This document shows, piece after piece, positions 51,096-60,060 of a stretch of 64,000 nucleotides of DNA (position 1 is the first letter of the stretch; each line of letters begins with the position of its first letter). The stretch lies in assembly GCF_009189165.1 (NCBI RefSeq), contig NZ_CP045118.1:4712001-4776000 (forward strand). Direction: 5' to 3'. Under the pieces are notes generated by a model. It searched no databases. It was not told the DNA's origin and was given only the letters and a program-made list of their open reading frames with translations. The DNA is from Pseudomonas sp. SCB32 (GTDB lineage: Bacteria; Pseudomonadota; Gammaproteobacteria; Pseudomonadales; Pseudomonadaceae). The translations under genes were made by a program, and so were the position numbers.

Positions 51096-53189
51096 TTAGA
51101 AGGCGAAGTCCACTTTGCTCCAGAGCGTGCGCCCCGGTTCGTGGATCGATTCGGGATTGTCCGCCGGATAGCCGAAGCCGGCGTTGCCCGCCAGGTTCAG
51201 GTGCTCGGCGTAGTCCTTGTCGAACAGGTTGTCGACGCCGGCACTGACCTTGAAGTGCTGGCTCAGCTTGTACGCGCCGTTGAGCGAGAACACCGCGAAA
51301 CCCGGGCTTTTGTCGAAGTCGTAGCCGACCACGTTGCCCTGCCCTTCAGCGACCCGCCCCTGGCGTGCCACCACCCGCCAGAGGCCACCGGCGCTCCAGA
51401 CATCCTGTTCATAGGTCAGGCCGAAGCGCGCCTCCAGCGGCGGCATCTGCGGCAGCGCGCGGTCGTCGGTGGTGTTCTTGCCCCAGGCGTAGGCCAGGGT
51501 CGCGTCGGTCTTCCAGTTAGCGGTCAGCGCGTAGGCCGCGCCCAGCTCTCCCCCCATGATCCTCGCGTCGACATTCCGCGCCTGGGACGTCTTGCCCATC
51601 ATGCCGTCGCTGTACTCGAACAGGATGTAGTCCTGGATCACCCCGACGTAACCAGACGCCCAGGCCTTGAGCTTTTCGTCCTCGTACTGGGCGCCGAAGT
51701 CCAGTTGGGTGGTCTTCTCAGGCTCGATGCTGTCGAAGGCGTTGACCGAGCCGGCCGGTCCCTTGTCCGGGGAGAACAGCTCCCAGTAATCGGGGAAGCG
51801 CTGTACATGGCCGAGGCCGGCGTACAGGGTGGTCGGCATGTCGGCAAGATCGTGTTCGTAGCGCACGAAGCCGCTGGGCAGGGTGTCGGCGCGGGTGTCG
51901 TCGGCGGTGGGGTTGGGATGGGTCATGTGTCCCGAACCCGTGGTCTGCCGATAGTCCTTGGCCGAGGCACGGTCCAGGCGCGCGCCACTGATGACGCGGT
52001 CGCCTTCGGCGGCGTACCAGGTCAGTTCGCCGAAGGCGCCGTAGTTGTGGAAAACCGCGTCCTTGTTCCATGGCTGGTCATCGTAGGTATTGATGCCCAT
52101 GCCGCTACGTTCGCGGTGCTCGTTGGTCTGCGCATCGACACCGGAGATGAGCTTGAAGTCGTCCCAGCGCCAGGTGGCGGCCAGGCGTCCACCCAGGGTG
52201 CGGCGGTCGACGTTGGACGCCATCGGGCCGGCCATCATGCCGGTGCCCGAAGGCGTGCGCAGGCTGTAGTTGTCCATCACATGGTCGGCGTAGTTGTAGT
52301 AGACCTGCGCCTCCAGCTTATCGAGCACCTCGCCAAGGTTGGACTTCTCGAAGCGCAGGCCCAGGCTCTCGCGCTTGAACTGCGAACCGTCCATGCCACG
52401 CCCGGCATAACGCGCCTCGCCGTCGCCCTTGCCGGCGGTGAGCTCGACGACGGTATCGGCGTCCGGGGTCCAGCCCACGGCCACGTCGCCGCTCCACTTG
52501 TTCCAGCGCGAAGGCACGGTTTCACCGGCACCGTCTTCGTAGTCATCGGACTGCGACTTGTTGCCGGTGAAACGCAGGTAGCCCTCGGGCCCACCGGCAG
52601 CGGCGTCCAGTACACGGTCGAAGCGTCCATTGGAACCAGCCACCAGGCTACCGTTGATCCGCGAGCCCAGCTCGCCGAAGCGTTCCGGCTCGCGGTCGAA
52701 GCGGATGGTTCCGGCCGAGGCGCCGGGCCCCCAGATCACAGTCTCGGGCCCCTTCACCACGGTGAGCCTGTCGTAGGTCTCCGGCGAAATATAGGAAGTG
52801 GGCGCGTCCATCCGTGCCGGGCAGGCGCCGAGCATGGTGGTGCCGTTGGTGAGGATGTTCAGGCGCGAGCCGAACATGCCGCGCAGCACCGGGTCGCCGT
52901 TGGTGCCGCCGTTACGGATGGCGGAGAAGCCGGGGATGGTCTTGAGGTAGTCGGCGCCGTCGCTGGCGGGGATCGGCTGGCGCGGCTGTTTGGGGTCGGT
53001 GACGATGGTGAGCGGCGAGCTCTGCGCTACGGCGATGATGACGCTCGGCTCCAGCTCCACTGCGTGGGCGGCGTGGTCATCTTCCTCGGCCAGGGCCGGG
53101 ACAGCAGTGAAACCGCCAAGGGCGGTCAGCGCACACAGGGCGCGCAAGCCGACAGCACGGGGCCGACGGCGCATGGGCATGCGGGACAT
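51096..53189 (-). CDS. oprC: TonB-dependent copper receptor OprC
   Basis: 697 residues from the ATG at 53189; other in-frame ATGs lie 9 and 15 bases later. Signal peptide ends VPALA. Plug domain with DPVLRGMFGSRLNILTNGTT, then a 22-strand-type barrel ending in SKVDFAF. The copper-specific ligands known from P. aeruginosa OprC (CxxxM and HxM) are present as C123-PAR-M127 and H303-V-M305, with a constant offset of 20 from the published numbering. High-affinity outer-membrane uptake of copper driven by TonB. Confidence 0.95.
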   Translation of the reverse strand: MSRMPMRRRPRAVGLRALCALTALGGFTAVPALAEEDDHAAHAVELEPSVIIAVAQSSPLTIVTDPKQPRQPIPASDGADYLKTIPGFSAIRNGGTNGDPVLRGMFGSRLNILTNGTTMLGACPARMDAPTSYISPETYDRLTVVKGPETVIWGPGASAGTIRFDREPERFGELGSRINGSLVAGSNGRFDRVLDAAAGGPEGYLRFTGNKSQSDDYEDGAGETVPSRWNKWSGDVAVGWTPDADTVVELTAGKGDGEARYAGRGMDGSQFKRESLGLRFEKSNLGEVLDKLEAQVYYNYADHVMDNYSLRTPSGTGMMAGPMASNVDRRTLGGRLAATWRWDDFKLISGVDAQTNEHRERSGMGINTYDDQPWNKDAVFHNYGAFGELTWYAAEGDRVISGARLDRASAKDYRQTTGSGHMTHPNPTADDTRADTLPSGFVRYEHDLADMPTTLYAGLGHVQRFPDYWELFSPDKGPAGSVNAFDSIEPEKTTQLDFGAQYEDEKLKAWASGYVGVIQDYILFEYSDGMMGKTSQARNVDARIMGGELGAAYALTANWKTDATLAYAWGKNTTDDRALPQMPPLEARFGLTYEQDVWSAGGLWRVVARQGRVAEGQGNVVGYDFDKSPGFAVFSLNGAYKLSQHFKVSAGVDNLFDKDYAEHLNLAGNAGFGYPADNPESIHEPGRTLWSKVDFAF

Positions 53190-53295
53190 TCCATTTTTCC
53201 ATGATCGGTGATTACGCCCGTTCCATGCGGACACGCACGGCGCACAGGCGAAAGCGGTCATCCGCGCCTGCGGTCGATGGATTCGGGATAGGGGA

Positions 53296-53787
53296 TCAGC
53301 CGATCAGGGCCGGTGGAGCGCGAGAGCGGGCGCCGGGGAAGACCGGCGAGGCGGGAATGGCGGACGTGGTGGACTGGGCGACTGGCGTGCTGGTGGTTGG
53401 CAGTGCGTGGTCGAGCAGGACCGGCGGCGGGGTCAGCGGCGGGCTATGGATCAGCAGGCTGCAGTAGCCGCACCTCTCCATGAAGGCGTCAGCGGTGAGG
53501 GACTTCTCGCCATGGGAGGCCGGTGCCGCGTGCGGCCCCTCGGCGCGATGACCGTCGACACAGGCCATCTCGTCCATGCCGGCCATGTCGTGCGCCGACA
53601 GGGTCTGGCCGTGCTGCATCCCGTCGTGGTGCGCCGCGGACGTCCCATGCTGCATCGGCATGGGATGATCCATGGGCATAGGGTGATCCATCGGCAGCGA
53701 CTGGGATACCAGCGGGCCGACATAGATCATCAGCATGGCGAACAGCGCCAGCCAGGTTCCTATGCCTTGTCGGGTGCGACGGGTCAC
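53296..53787 (-). CDS. DUF2946 membrane/periplasmic protein with Met/His-rich segment
   Basis: 163 residues from a GTG at 53787, with AAGGA six bases upstream; the longer frame is not supported by a ribosome site. A hydrophobic segment at about 11-28 is followed by an exceptionally Met/His/Asp-rich stretch at 33-74 (MDHPMPMDHPMPMQHG). CGYC at 106-109, with C76 nearby, fits DUF2946, known near copper and cobalamin receptors. First gene of the copper cluster and 106 bases upstream of oprC. A copper sensor or chaperone role is inferred. Confidence 0.85.
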   Translation of the reverse strand: MTRRTRQGIGTWLALFAMLMIYVGPLVSQSLPMDHPMPMDHPMPMQHGTSAAHHDGMQHGQTLSAHDMAGMDEMACVDGHRAEGPHAAPASHGEKSLTADAFMERCGYCSLLIHSPPLTPPPVLLDHALPTTSTPVAQSTTSAIPASPVFPGARSRAPPALIG

Positions 53788-53912
53788 GAAATGTCCTTGC
53801 GGAAGGAAGCCCCGCCTTGAGCGGGTGCGCAATGATCGCATGGAGTTCCGCAGCTCCGCTGCGGCACGTGGACGCAGAATCAGTTAAGCACAGTGGAGGT
53901 GCTCTTATAAAA

Positions 53913-53940
53913 ATTGCTGAGATATATATTTTTCAGCAAT
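53913..53940. promoter_or_regulatory. AT-rich ATTGCTGA/TCAGCAAT palindrome, possible operator
   Basis: ATTGCTGA (53913-53920) pairs with TCAGCAAT (53933-53940) over 12 A/T-only bases apart from one G. It lies between the copper cluster start and the leuA leader, in the least GC-rich part of the window, and could control either direction. It closely resembles 39665-39685. Confidence 0.5.
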
Positions 53941-54030
53941 TATTTTTCGATAAAATGCAACAGGAAGGCTTTTCTACCAATTTTTCACGAATGCTTGCCA
54001 TAGCCTTCTCAGGCCATTAGGTTGGCACTC

Positions 54031-54108
54031 ATGAAAACCGCACACACCCTCATCCTGCTTCGCCAACACGCCTGCCTGCGCCTGGTCAGCCCGCGACTGC
54101 GTGGCTGA
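54031..54108 (+). CDS. Probable leuA leader peptide
   Basis: 25 codons from the ATG at 54031 to TGA at 54106-54108, preceded by AGG at nine bases. The product is MKTAHTLILLRQHACLRLVS followed by PRLRG; seven of 25 residues are leucine, with an LILL run. The stop codon lies in a small hairpin (CAGCC 54087-54091 with GGCTG 54103-54107), and a run of seven T begins at 54140, before leuA. This fits translation-coupled attenuation by leucyl-tRNA, but I could not find a strong classical terminator stem, so the mechanism is open. Confidence 0.65.
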   Translation: MKTAHTLILLRQHACLRLVSPRLRG

Positions 54109-54186
54109 ACCCCCCTCCCCGGTTTCGTCCCTTTTCATCTTTTTTTCGCGCAGGCCCGCTGGCCAGAAAGAACAAGGATTCCGCTC

Positions 54187-55857
54187 ATGAGCATGTTGAA
54201 AGATCCGTCGAAGAAATACCGTCCGTTCACCCAGATCACCCTGCCCGACCGCACCTGGCCGGACAAGATCATCGACAAGGCGCCGATCTGGCTGTCCACT
54301 GACCTGCGCGACGGCAACCAGTCGCTGATCGAACCGATGGACGCCGAGAAGAAGATGCGCTTCTTCAAGTGCCTGGTTCAGGTCGGCCTGAAGGAAATCG
54401 AAGTGGGCTTCCCGTCCGCCTCGCAGACCGACTTCGACTTCGTTCGCGAGCTGATCGAGGGCGGCCATATTCCCGATGACGTCACCATCCAGGTGCTGAC
54501 CCAGGCCCGCGACGATCTCATCGAGCGCACCTTCGAGTCCCTGAAGGGCGCGAAGAAGGCCATCGTCCACTACTACAACGCCTGCGCGCCGAGCTTCCGC
54601 AAGATCGTCTTCAACCAGGACAAGGCCGGCGTTAAAGCCATCGCCGTGGCCGCCGGCCAGACCATCAAGCGCCTGGCCGCCGCCGCACCGGAAACCCAGT
54701 GGGGCTTCGAGTATTCGCCGGAAGTGTTCAGTTCCACCGAGACCGACTTCGCCGTCGAGGTGTGCAACGCAGTGATCGACGTGTTCCAGCCGACCCCGGC
54801 CAACCGCCTGATCCTGAACCTGCCCGCCACCGTCGAGTGCGCCACCCCGAACAACTACGCCGACCAGATCGAGTGGTTCGGCCGCCAGATCAACAAGCGC
54901 GACAGCGTGCTGCTCAGCCTGCACACCCACAACGACCGTGGCACCGGCGTCGCCGCTTCGGAACTGGCCCTGATGGCCGGCGCCGACCGCGTCGAAGGCT
55001 GCCTGTTCGGCAACGGCGAGCGCACCGGCAACCTGTGCCTGGTGACCATGGCGCTGAACATGTACACCCAGGGCATCGACCCCGAGCTGGACTTCTCCGA
55101 CATCGATGCCGTGCGCAAGGTGGTGGAAGAGTGCAACCAGATTCCGGTGCACCCGCGTCACCCGTACGTCGGCGACCTGGTTCACACCGCCTTCTCCGGC
55201 TCCCACCAGGACGCCATCCGCAAGGGCTTCGCCCAGCAGAAGGACGACGCCGTGTGGGAAGTGCCGTACCTGCCGATCGACCCGGCGGACATCGGCCGCA
55301 GCTACGAAGCCGTCATCCGCGTGAACAGCCAGTCCGGCAAGGGCGGCATCACCTTCCTGCTGGAGCAGGAATACGGCATCAGCCTGCCGCGCCGCATGCA
55401 GATCGAGTTCAGCCAGGTGGTGCAGAACGAGACCGATCGCCTGGGCCTGGAGATGACCGCCGAGCAGATCTACAACCTGTTGCAGAACGAGTACCTGCAG
55501 GCCGTTTCCCCGTTCGGCCTGAAGAGCTACCGCCTGCAGGAAGAGAACGGTATCTGCGCCATCGACATCGATGTCACCCACAAGGGCGAACAGCACCGCT
55601 GGCACGGCAAGGGCAAGGGCACCTTGGAAGCCCTGGTCGCCGCGCTGCCGGTGGACGTCGAGATCATGGACTACAACGAGCACGCCATTGGCGCCGGCAC
55701 CAACGCCCGCGCAGCCGCCTATATCGAACTGCGCGTCGAGGGTGGTCGTTCGCTGCACGGCATCGGCATCGATGAAAACATCACCACCGCGAGCTTCCGT
55801 GCGCTGTTCAGCGCCCTGAACCGCGCCGTGACGCTGGGCCACGCGAAAGCCGCGTAA
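54187..55857 (+). CDS. leuA: 2-isopropylmalate synthase
   Basis: 556 residues from the ATG at 54187, with AAGGAT six bases upstream. Condenses acetyl-CoA with 2-oxoisovalerate, first step of leucine synthesis. TIM barrel with [17 protein letters not shown] (metal and catalytic residues), [20 protein letters not shown] (HxH metal site) and [12 protein letters not shown]. The C-terminal regulatory domain, about 430 onward, allows leucine feedback. It is the long two-domain type used by pseudomonads and actinobacteria. Confidence 0.97.
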   Translation: MSMLKDPSKKYRPFTQITLPDRTWPDKIIDKAPIWLSTDLRDGNQSLIEPMDAEKKMRFFKCLVQVGLKEIEVGFPSASQTDFDFVRELIEGGHIPDDVTIQVLTQARDDLIERTFESLKGAKKAIVHYYNACAPSFRKIVFNQDKAGVKAIAVAAGQTIKRLAAAAPETQWGFEYSPEVFSSTETDFAVEVCNAVIDVFQPTPANRLILNLPATVECATPNNYADQIEWFGRQINKRDSVLLSLHTHNDRGTGVAASELALMAGADRVEGCLFGNGERTGNLCLVTMALNMYTQGIDPELDFSDIDAVRKVVEECNQIPVHPRHPYVGDLVHTAFSGSHQDAIRKGFAQQKDDAVWEVPYLPIDPADIGRSYEAVIRVNSQSGKGGITFLLEQEYGISLPRRMQIEFSQVVQNETDRLGLEMTAEQIYNLLQNEYLQAVSPFGLKSYRLQEENGICAIDIDVTHKGEQHRWHGKGKGTLEALVAALPVDVEIMDYNEHAIGAGTNARAAAYIELRVEGGRSLHGIGIDENITTASFRALFSALNRAVTLGHAKAA

Positions 55858-55882
55858 GCCCGGTAGCACCGCTGTCCCCTTT

Positions 55883-55915
55883 GCCCCGGACGCCTTGTGC
55901 GTCCGGGGCTGTTTT
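55883..55915 (+). terminator. Rho-independent terminator of leuA
   Basis: GCCCCGGACGC (55883-55893) pairs perfectly with GCGTCCGGGGC (55899-55909), five-base loop, then TGTTTT. Confidence 0.88.
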
Positions 55916-55930
55916 CGAAGGAACGAAAAC

Positions 55931-56398
55931 ATGAACGCCCCCAAGGACAACCCCTTCAAGACGCCCCACGCCTCCCTGCTGGACAACCCGCCGGGAAAGC
56001 CGCTCTACCGCCTTGCCGCCGTCGGCATCGCCACCTTCTTCGGCACCCCAATCGCCGGCGCCTGGGTCATCGTCCACAACCTGCGACACCTGGGTCGGGA
56101 TGATCAGGTCCGCAATGCCTGGCTGATGGGCTTCGGACTGTTCGTCGCCCTGTCGCTGATCGGCTGGTTGCTGCCCGACAACGTCTCCGCCGCCCCCACG
56201 ACCATCGCCGCCGTGCTGGGCATGTACCAATACGCCAGGCATGGCACCGGCGATGCACTGGAGCAACACGCGTCCAGGGGCGGCACCTTCCTGTCGAACT
56301 GGCGCGCCTTCGGTATCAGTCTGCTTTGCCTGCTAGCCATCGTGGTCGTGGCGTTCATCGTCTCGTTCATCATCGTGCTGGGCCAGCGCTTCGCATAG
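55931..56398 (+). CDS. Hypothetical inner membrane protein
   Basis: 155 residues from the ATG at 55931, with AAGGA seven bases upstream. Polar N-terminus to about 25, then hydrophobic segments at about 28-50, 65-80, 86-98 and 124-150. I do not recognise the family; no conserved catalytic pattern is visible. It lies between two terminators and is probably transcribed on its own. Confidence 0.65.
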   Translation: MNAPKDNPFKTPHASLLDNPPGKPLYRLAAVGIATFFGTPIAGAWVIVHNLRHLGRDDQVRNAWLMGFGLFVALSLIGWLLPDNVSAAPTTIAAVLGMYQYARHGTGDALEQHASRGGTFLSNWRAFGISLLCLLAIVVVAFIVSFIIVLGQRFA

Positions 56399-56429
56399 GC
56401 CATCGCGGCTTTCAGCACCCGAAAACACC

Positions 56430-56449
56430 GAAGGCCCCTCGGGGCCTTC
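56430..56449. terminator. Hairpin between convergent small genes
   Basis: GAAGGCCCC (56430-56438) pairs perfectly with GGGGCCTTC (56441-56449) and is followed by a short TC-rich run. Confidence 0.75.
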
Positions 56450-56454
56450 TCGTC

Positions 56455-56787
56455 TTACTCGTCGTCGCCGCTGGCGCTCACTGCGCCCAGGCAACACAGG
56501 CGATGCTCGTGGCCACCTGCGTGCAGCAGCCAGGTTTCATCCCCGGCCTGATAGCGCGCTTCCATCACCTCGTTGTAGGTGAAGGCCCACTGACGGCGGT
56601 CACGGCCATCGATGGACTCGATCAGCAACACCACCTCTTCGCTGGCGAAGGGCTGGTCCGCATGGGCGGCGGCATCCGCCTGGTCCAGCAATGACTCGTT
56701 CAGCTCGAACTGCCAGGCATGCAGGCCGTCGATCAACAGCATGTCGGCGGTTTCCAACTGGTCCAGCAGATAGGGAGTCGTGGTCAT
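56455..56787 (-). CDS. Small acidic protein, possibly DUF5629
   Basis: 110 residues from the ATG at 56787; a GTG three codons earlier is possible. Acidic soluble protein starting MTTTPYLLDQLETADMLLID, with ESIDGRDRRQWAFTYNEVME in the middle and LCCLGAVSASGDDE at the end. It resembles the Pseudomonas-specific DUF5629 as I recall it. Function unknown. Confidence 0.6.
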   Translation of the reverse strand: MTTTPYLLDQLETADMLLIDGLHAWQFELNESLLDQADAAAHADQPFASEEVVLLIESIDGRDRRQWAFTYNEVMEARYQAGDETWLLHAGGHEHRLCCLGAVSASGDDE

Positions 56788-56851
56788 GGCGGGCACTCGG
56801 CAATGGGCAGGCCGTCATGATAGAGCAAAACCCATTGCCGGCCCTCCCCTC

Positions 56852-57718
56852 CTAGTCGGCCAGCGCCGCCAGCACGCCGCGCAGCCGCTCGATCGTGGCC
56901 GGCGCACAGGCCTGCATCGGCTCACGCAGCTCGCCACCGATCAGTCCCTGCAGCGCCAGCGCCGCCTTGACCGCCGCGGGGTTCGGCTCGGCGAAGGCGG
57001 CCTGAATCCATGGCAGCAAGCGGTAGAAGGTCCCCCGCGCACCGGCCAGATCCCCCGACTCGACCTGTTGCTGCATGCGCACATAGAGATCGGCGCGCAC
57101 ATGGGCGGAGGCGGAAATCGCCCCGGCGCCGCCCAGGCACAGGTTGTTGAATATCTGCAGGTCCTCGCCCGTCAGCACCTCGACCTCGCCGTCGGCGATC
57201 AATGCCAGGGTGGTTTCCAGGTCGCCGCCGCAATCCTTGATCGCAGCGATGCGCGGGTGGCGCACGATGCGCCGCAGGGTTTCGCGCTCGATGCGCACGC
57301 CGGTACGGTAGGGAATGTCGTAAAGCACCACCGGCACCGTGGCGGCATCGGCCACGGTCCGGAAGAATGCCTCCAGGCCCGCCTGCGACGGTCGGATGTA
57401 GTACGGCGCCGGCACCAGCAGACCAGCCAGCGGGCGACGCTGGATCTCCTGCTGGAAGGCCAGCAGCTCGCGCAGGTTGTTGCCCGCCAGGCCCATGATC
57501 ACCTGATGCGCCGGCACCCACTGCAACACGGCGTCGAGAACGGCAAGTTGCTCATCATGGCTCAACGCCGCCGCCTCACCGGTGGTGCCACAGACCACGA
57601 AGCCGGCGACGCCGTCTTCCAGCAGTCGGGCGACCAGGGTGTGCAGCGCGGCGAAGTCGACTTCCCCGGCACGGAAGGGAGTGGCCAGGGCCACCCAGAT
57701 ACCTCGAAACGTAGACAT
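56852..57718 (-). CDS. Dihydrodipicolinate synthase family protein (DapA paralogue)
   Basis: 288 residues with AAGGAG upstream. TIM-barrel aldolase of the DapA/NAL superfamily. The Schiff-base Lys161 (AAIKDCGGD), Tyr133 (VLYDIPYRTG), the GTTGE motif at 44-48 and Arg138 are all present, so dihydrodipicolinate synthase chemistry is possible. However, pseudomonads normally carry dapA elsewhere beside bamC, and no lysine genes are near, so this may be a paralogue for another keto acid. Confidence 0.85.
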   Translation of the reverse strand: MSTFRGIWVALATPFRAGEVDFAALHTLVARLLEDGVAGFVVCGTTGEAAALSHDEQLAVLDAVLQWVPAHQVIMGLAGNNLRELLAFQQEIQRRPLAGLLVPAPYYIRPSQAGLEAFFRTVADAATVPVVLYDIPYRTGVRIERETLRRIVRHPRIAAIKDCGGDLETTLALIADGEVEVLTGEDLQIFNNLCLGGAGAISASAHVRADLYVRMQQQVESGDLAGARGTFYRLLPWIQAAFAEPNPAAVKAALALQGLIGGELREPMQACAPATIERLRGVLAALAD

Positions 57719-58083
57719 GCAAAAAACTCCTTGTGGCTGACCGTCTGGTCGCCGTCAGGGAGGGATGCGGGAATCAAGCGGGGAGAATTCTAGACCTTGC
57801 GCCTTGTGTCCTGTCAGCCCATCTGACGGGACAGCACGCCCCGGTCAAATGAGCGACTGTTTCTTCGATTTCTTGGCAACGACGACGCAGGCGCAAGCCT
57901 GGGCAGGGAAGCCCGGGAGAAGCAGCGCGGAGTCGAGGTTGGCAAGCATGGGAAATTCGGTATGGGAAATCAGGTAGTCGATAGTGCTTAAGCTCCCATA
58001 TGCCTGTCAACCGCGTCCCATGTCTTTCGCGTCTCAGGGTCTATGCTGGTTCAACCAACGTGCAGCCGGGGGAGACCTGACAG
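57719..58083. other. Gap between two divergent genes
   Basis: 365 bases with no supported gene. It presumably contains promoters for the DapA paralogue and the aldo/keto reductase, but no convincing -35/-10 pair is visible. Confidence 0.4.
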
Positions 58084-59037
58084 ATGAAGCGTCGCGAACT
58101 GGGCCAGTCCGGACTGGTAATTCCACCCCTGGTGTTCGGTGGCAACGTGTTCGGCTGGTCGGCGGACGAAGCCACCTCCTTCCGCCTGCTGGATGCGGTG
58201 GTCGACGCCGGGATCAACTGCATCGACACGGCCGACCTGTACTCGCGCTGGGTGCCCGGACACGTCGGCGGCGAGTCGGAAACCCTGATCGGCAAGTGGC
58301 TGAAGAAGACCGGCAAGCGCAACCAGGTGCAGATCGCCACCAAGGTCGGCATGGATATGGGCAACGGCCACAAGGGGCTGTCGGCGGTGTACATCGAGCA
58401 GGCCCTGGAGCGCTCGCTCAGGCGCCTGCAGACCGACTACATCGACCTCTACCAGGCCCACTGCGACGACCCGCACACCTCCATGGAAGAAACCATGGGC
58501 GCCTTCGCGGAGGCGGTGGAGAACGGCAAGGTGCGGGTGATCGGCGCGTCCAACCTCGACGCCCGACGCCTGCGCGAAGCCCGCGAGCTTTGCGACCGCC
58601 TGAAACTATCGAACTACCAGAGCCTTCAGCCCAACTACAACCTCTACGACCGCGCCAACTACGAGACCAATCTGGAGCCCACGGTGCATCAACTGGGGCT
58701 CGGGGTGATCAGCTTCTATTCCCTGGCCGCGGGTTTTCTCACCGGGAAGTACCGCAGCGAGGCGGACCTTAACAAGAGCAGCGTGCGCGGCTACAAGGTG
58801 AAGAACTTCATGAACGAGCGCGGCTTCGCCATCATCGATGCGCTGGAGGAAGTGGCCGGCGATCTCCAGGCCACGCCAACCCAGGTCGCCCTGGCCTGGC
58901 TGATGGCCCGCCCGAGCATCACCGCACCGATTGCCAGCGCGTCGAAGCTGGAGCAACTGCCGGACCTGATTGCGGCGGTGGAGCTGAAGCTCAGTGACGA
59001 GGCGATACAGCGGTTGAACACTGCCAGCGCGTACTGA
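58084..59037 (+). CDS. Aldo/keto reductase
   Basis: 317 residues. NADPH-dependent reductase of carbonyl compounds. Catalytic tetrad Asp48 and Tyr53 (NCIDTADLYSRW), Lys87 (IATKVGM) and His126 (YQAHCDDP), in an eight-strand barrel. Substrate unknown; closest in feel to the YajO/YghZ-type proteins. Single gene, followed by repeats. Confidence 0.93.
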   Translation: MKRRELGQSGLVIPPLVFGGNVFGWSADEATSFRLLDAVVDAGINCIDTADLYSRWVPGHVGGESETLIGKWLKKTGKRNQVQIATKVGMDMGNGHKGLSAVYIEQALERSLRRLQTDYIDLYQAHCDDPHTSMEETMGAFAEAVENGKVRVIGASNLDARRLREARELCDRLKLSNYQSLQPNYNLYDRANYETNLEPTVHQLGLGVISFYSLAAGFLTGKYRSEADLNKSSVRGYKVKNFMNERGFAIIDALEEVAGDLQATPTQVALAWLMARPSITAPIASASKLEQLPDLIAAVELKLSDEAIQRLNTASAY

Positions 59038-59061
59038 GGAACTCTCAGGAAAACTTCGAAC

Positions 59062-59142
59062 GTAGGATGGTGTGGAGCGCAGCGATACCCATCAATTCTG
59101 GCACCGACAGCATGGGTATCGCTCCGCTCCACCCATCCTACC
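59062..59142. repeat. Inverted pair of GTAGGATGG-family repeats
   Basis: GTAGGATGGTGTGGAGCG ... ACCCAT (59063-59093) is answered by its near-inverse ATGGGTATCGCTCC ... CATCCTACC ending at 59142. About 28 of 30 positions pair, with one bulged base. A related half-copy is at 9794. Confidence 0.75.
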
Positions 59143-59181
59143 GTGGAGCTGCGCCGCATAATCGCTTTCGGGGCGAATACA

Positions 59182-59243
59182 TCGCGGACGGAGTCCGCTC
59201 CTACGAAAACATCATGCGGCGTAGGAGCGGACTCCGTCCGCGA
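59182..59243. repeat. Perfect 24-bp inverted REP pair
   Basis: TCGCGGACGGAGTCCGCTCC then TACG at 59182-59205, and the exact reverse complement at 59220-59243, separated by 14 bases. Each arm is one REP unit of the GTAGGAGCGGxxxxxGTCCGCG family, so the whole is a BIME capable of a long cruciform. Confidence 0.85.
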
Positions 59244-59265
59244 TTGATTTCAGCGAGGCACGATT

Positions 59266-60060
59266 TCAAAGACGGATATCGAACTCATCCGCATCCAGAT
59301 AGGCCGGGAAGCGCTCGCGATAAGCGGCCAGTTCCGCCGCGCTCAGGGCGACATGGAACACGCCGTCGGCGCTCCCTGCCGCCAACAGGTTGTCACCCTG
59401 GAAGTCCAGCACCTGGCTGTCGCCGGAATAGGCGTGGCCCTTGCCGTCTTCACCCACACGGTTGACCGCCGCGACATAGCAGAGGTTTTCAATGGCCCGC
59501 GCCGGCAGCAAACGGTTCCAATGCTGGCGGCGCGCGGCCGGCCAGTTGGCGGTGTAGAGCAGCAGGTCGGTGTCCTGGGCATCACGGCTCCACACCGGGA
59601 AGCGCAGGTCGTAGCAGACCAGCGGACGAATCCGCCAACCCTTCCATTCCAGCAACACCTGCTGCTCGCCCGGCGTGTAGTGCTTGTGCTCGCCGGCCAT
59701 GCGGAACAGGTGGCGCTTGTCGTAATGCCGCACCTCGCCGTCCGGGCGAACCCAGAGCAGGCGATTGCGGTAGCTGCCATCGGCGGCACGGATGATCACA
59801 CTGCCGCAGACCACGGCATCGAGCTTGGCAGCCTGCCCACGCAGCCAGGCGTAAGTCTCGCCCTCCTCCGCCTCGGCCAGCGCCTCGGAGTCCATGGAGA
59901 AGCCGGTGGTGAACATCTCCGGCAGGATCACCACGTCCGCGCCGCGGGCACTCTCCAGCAGCGCGTCGAAGCGTTCGCAGTTGGCCTTGGCGTCGTGCCA
60001 GACCAGGGTGGTCTGCACCAGGGCCAGCTTCAGATCCGGCACCGGGCTCATATCGCGCAT
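59266..60060 (-). CDS. Omega-amidase / nitrilase-family hydrolase (YafV type)
   Basis: 264 residues from the ATG at 60060, which has GGAAAG upstream; a second ATG at 60051 overlaps the aminotransferase stop as ATGA. Nitrilase triad Glu48 (ILPEMFTTGFSM), Lys115 (YDKRHLF) and Cys149 (LVCYDLRFPVW). The substrate pocket features match YafV/Nit2, which hydrolyses 2-oxoglutaramate and 2-oxosuccinamate. The overlap with a glutamine/methionine-type aminotransferase supports that. Confidence 0.92.
   Translation of the reverse strand: MRDMSPVPDLKLALVQTTLVWHDAKANCERFDALLESARGADVVILPEMFTTGFSMDSEALAEAEEGETYAWLRGQAAKLDAVVCGSVIIRAADGSYRNRLLWVRPDGEVRHYDKRHLFRMAGEHKHYTPGEQQVLLEWKGWRIRPLVCYDLRFPVWSRDAQDTDLLLYTANWPAARRQHWNRLLPARAIENLCYVAAVNRVGEDGKGHAYSGDSQVLDFQGDNLLAAGSADGVFHVALSAAELAAYRERFPAYLDADEFDIRL

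Noticed and set aside
57719..58083. Possible small gene or regulator between the DapA paralogue and the aldo/keto reductase
   Set aside because: Short frames only, no ribosome sites, and no helix-turn-helix pattern.
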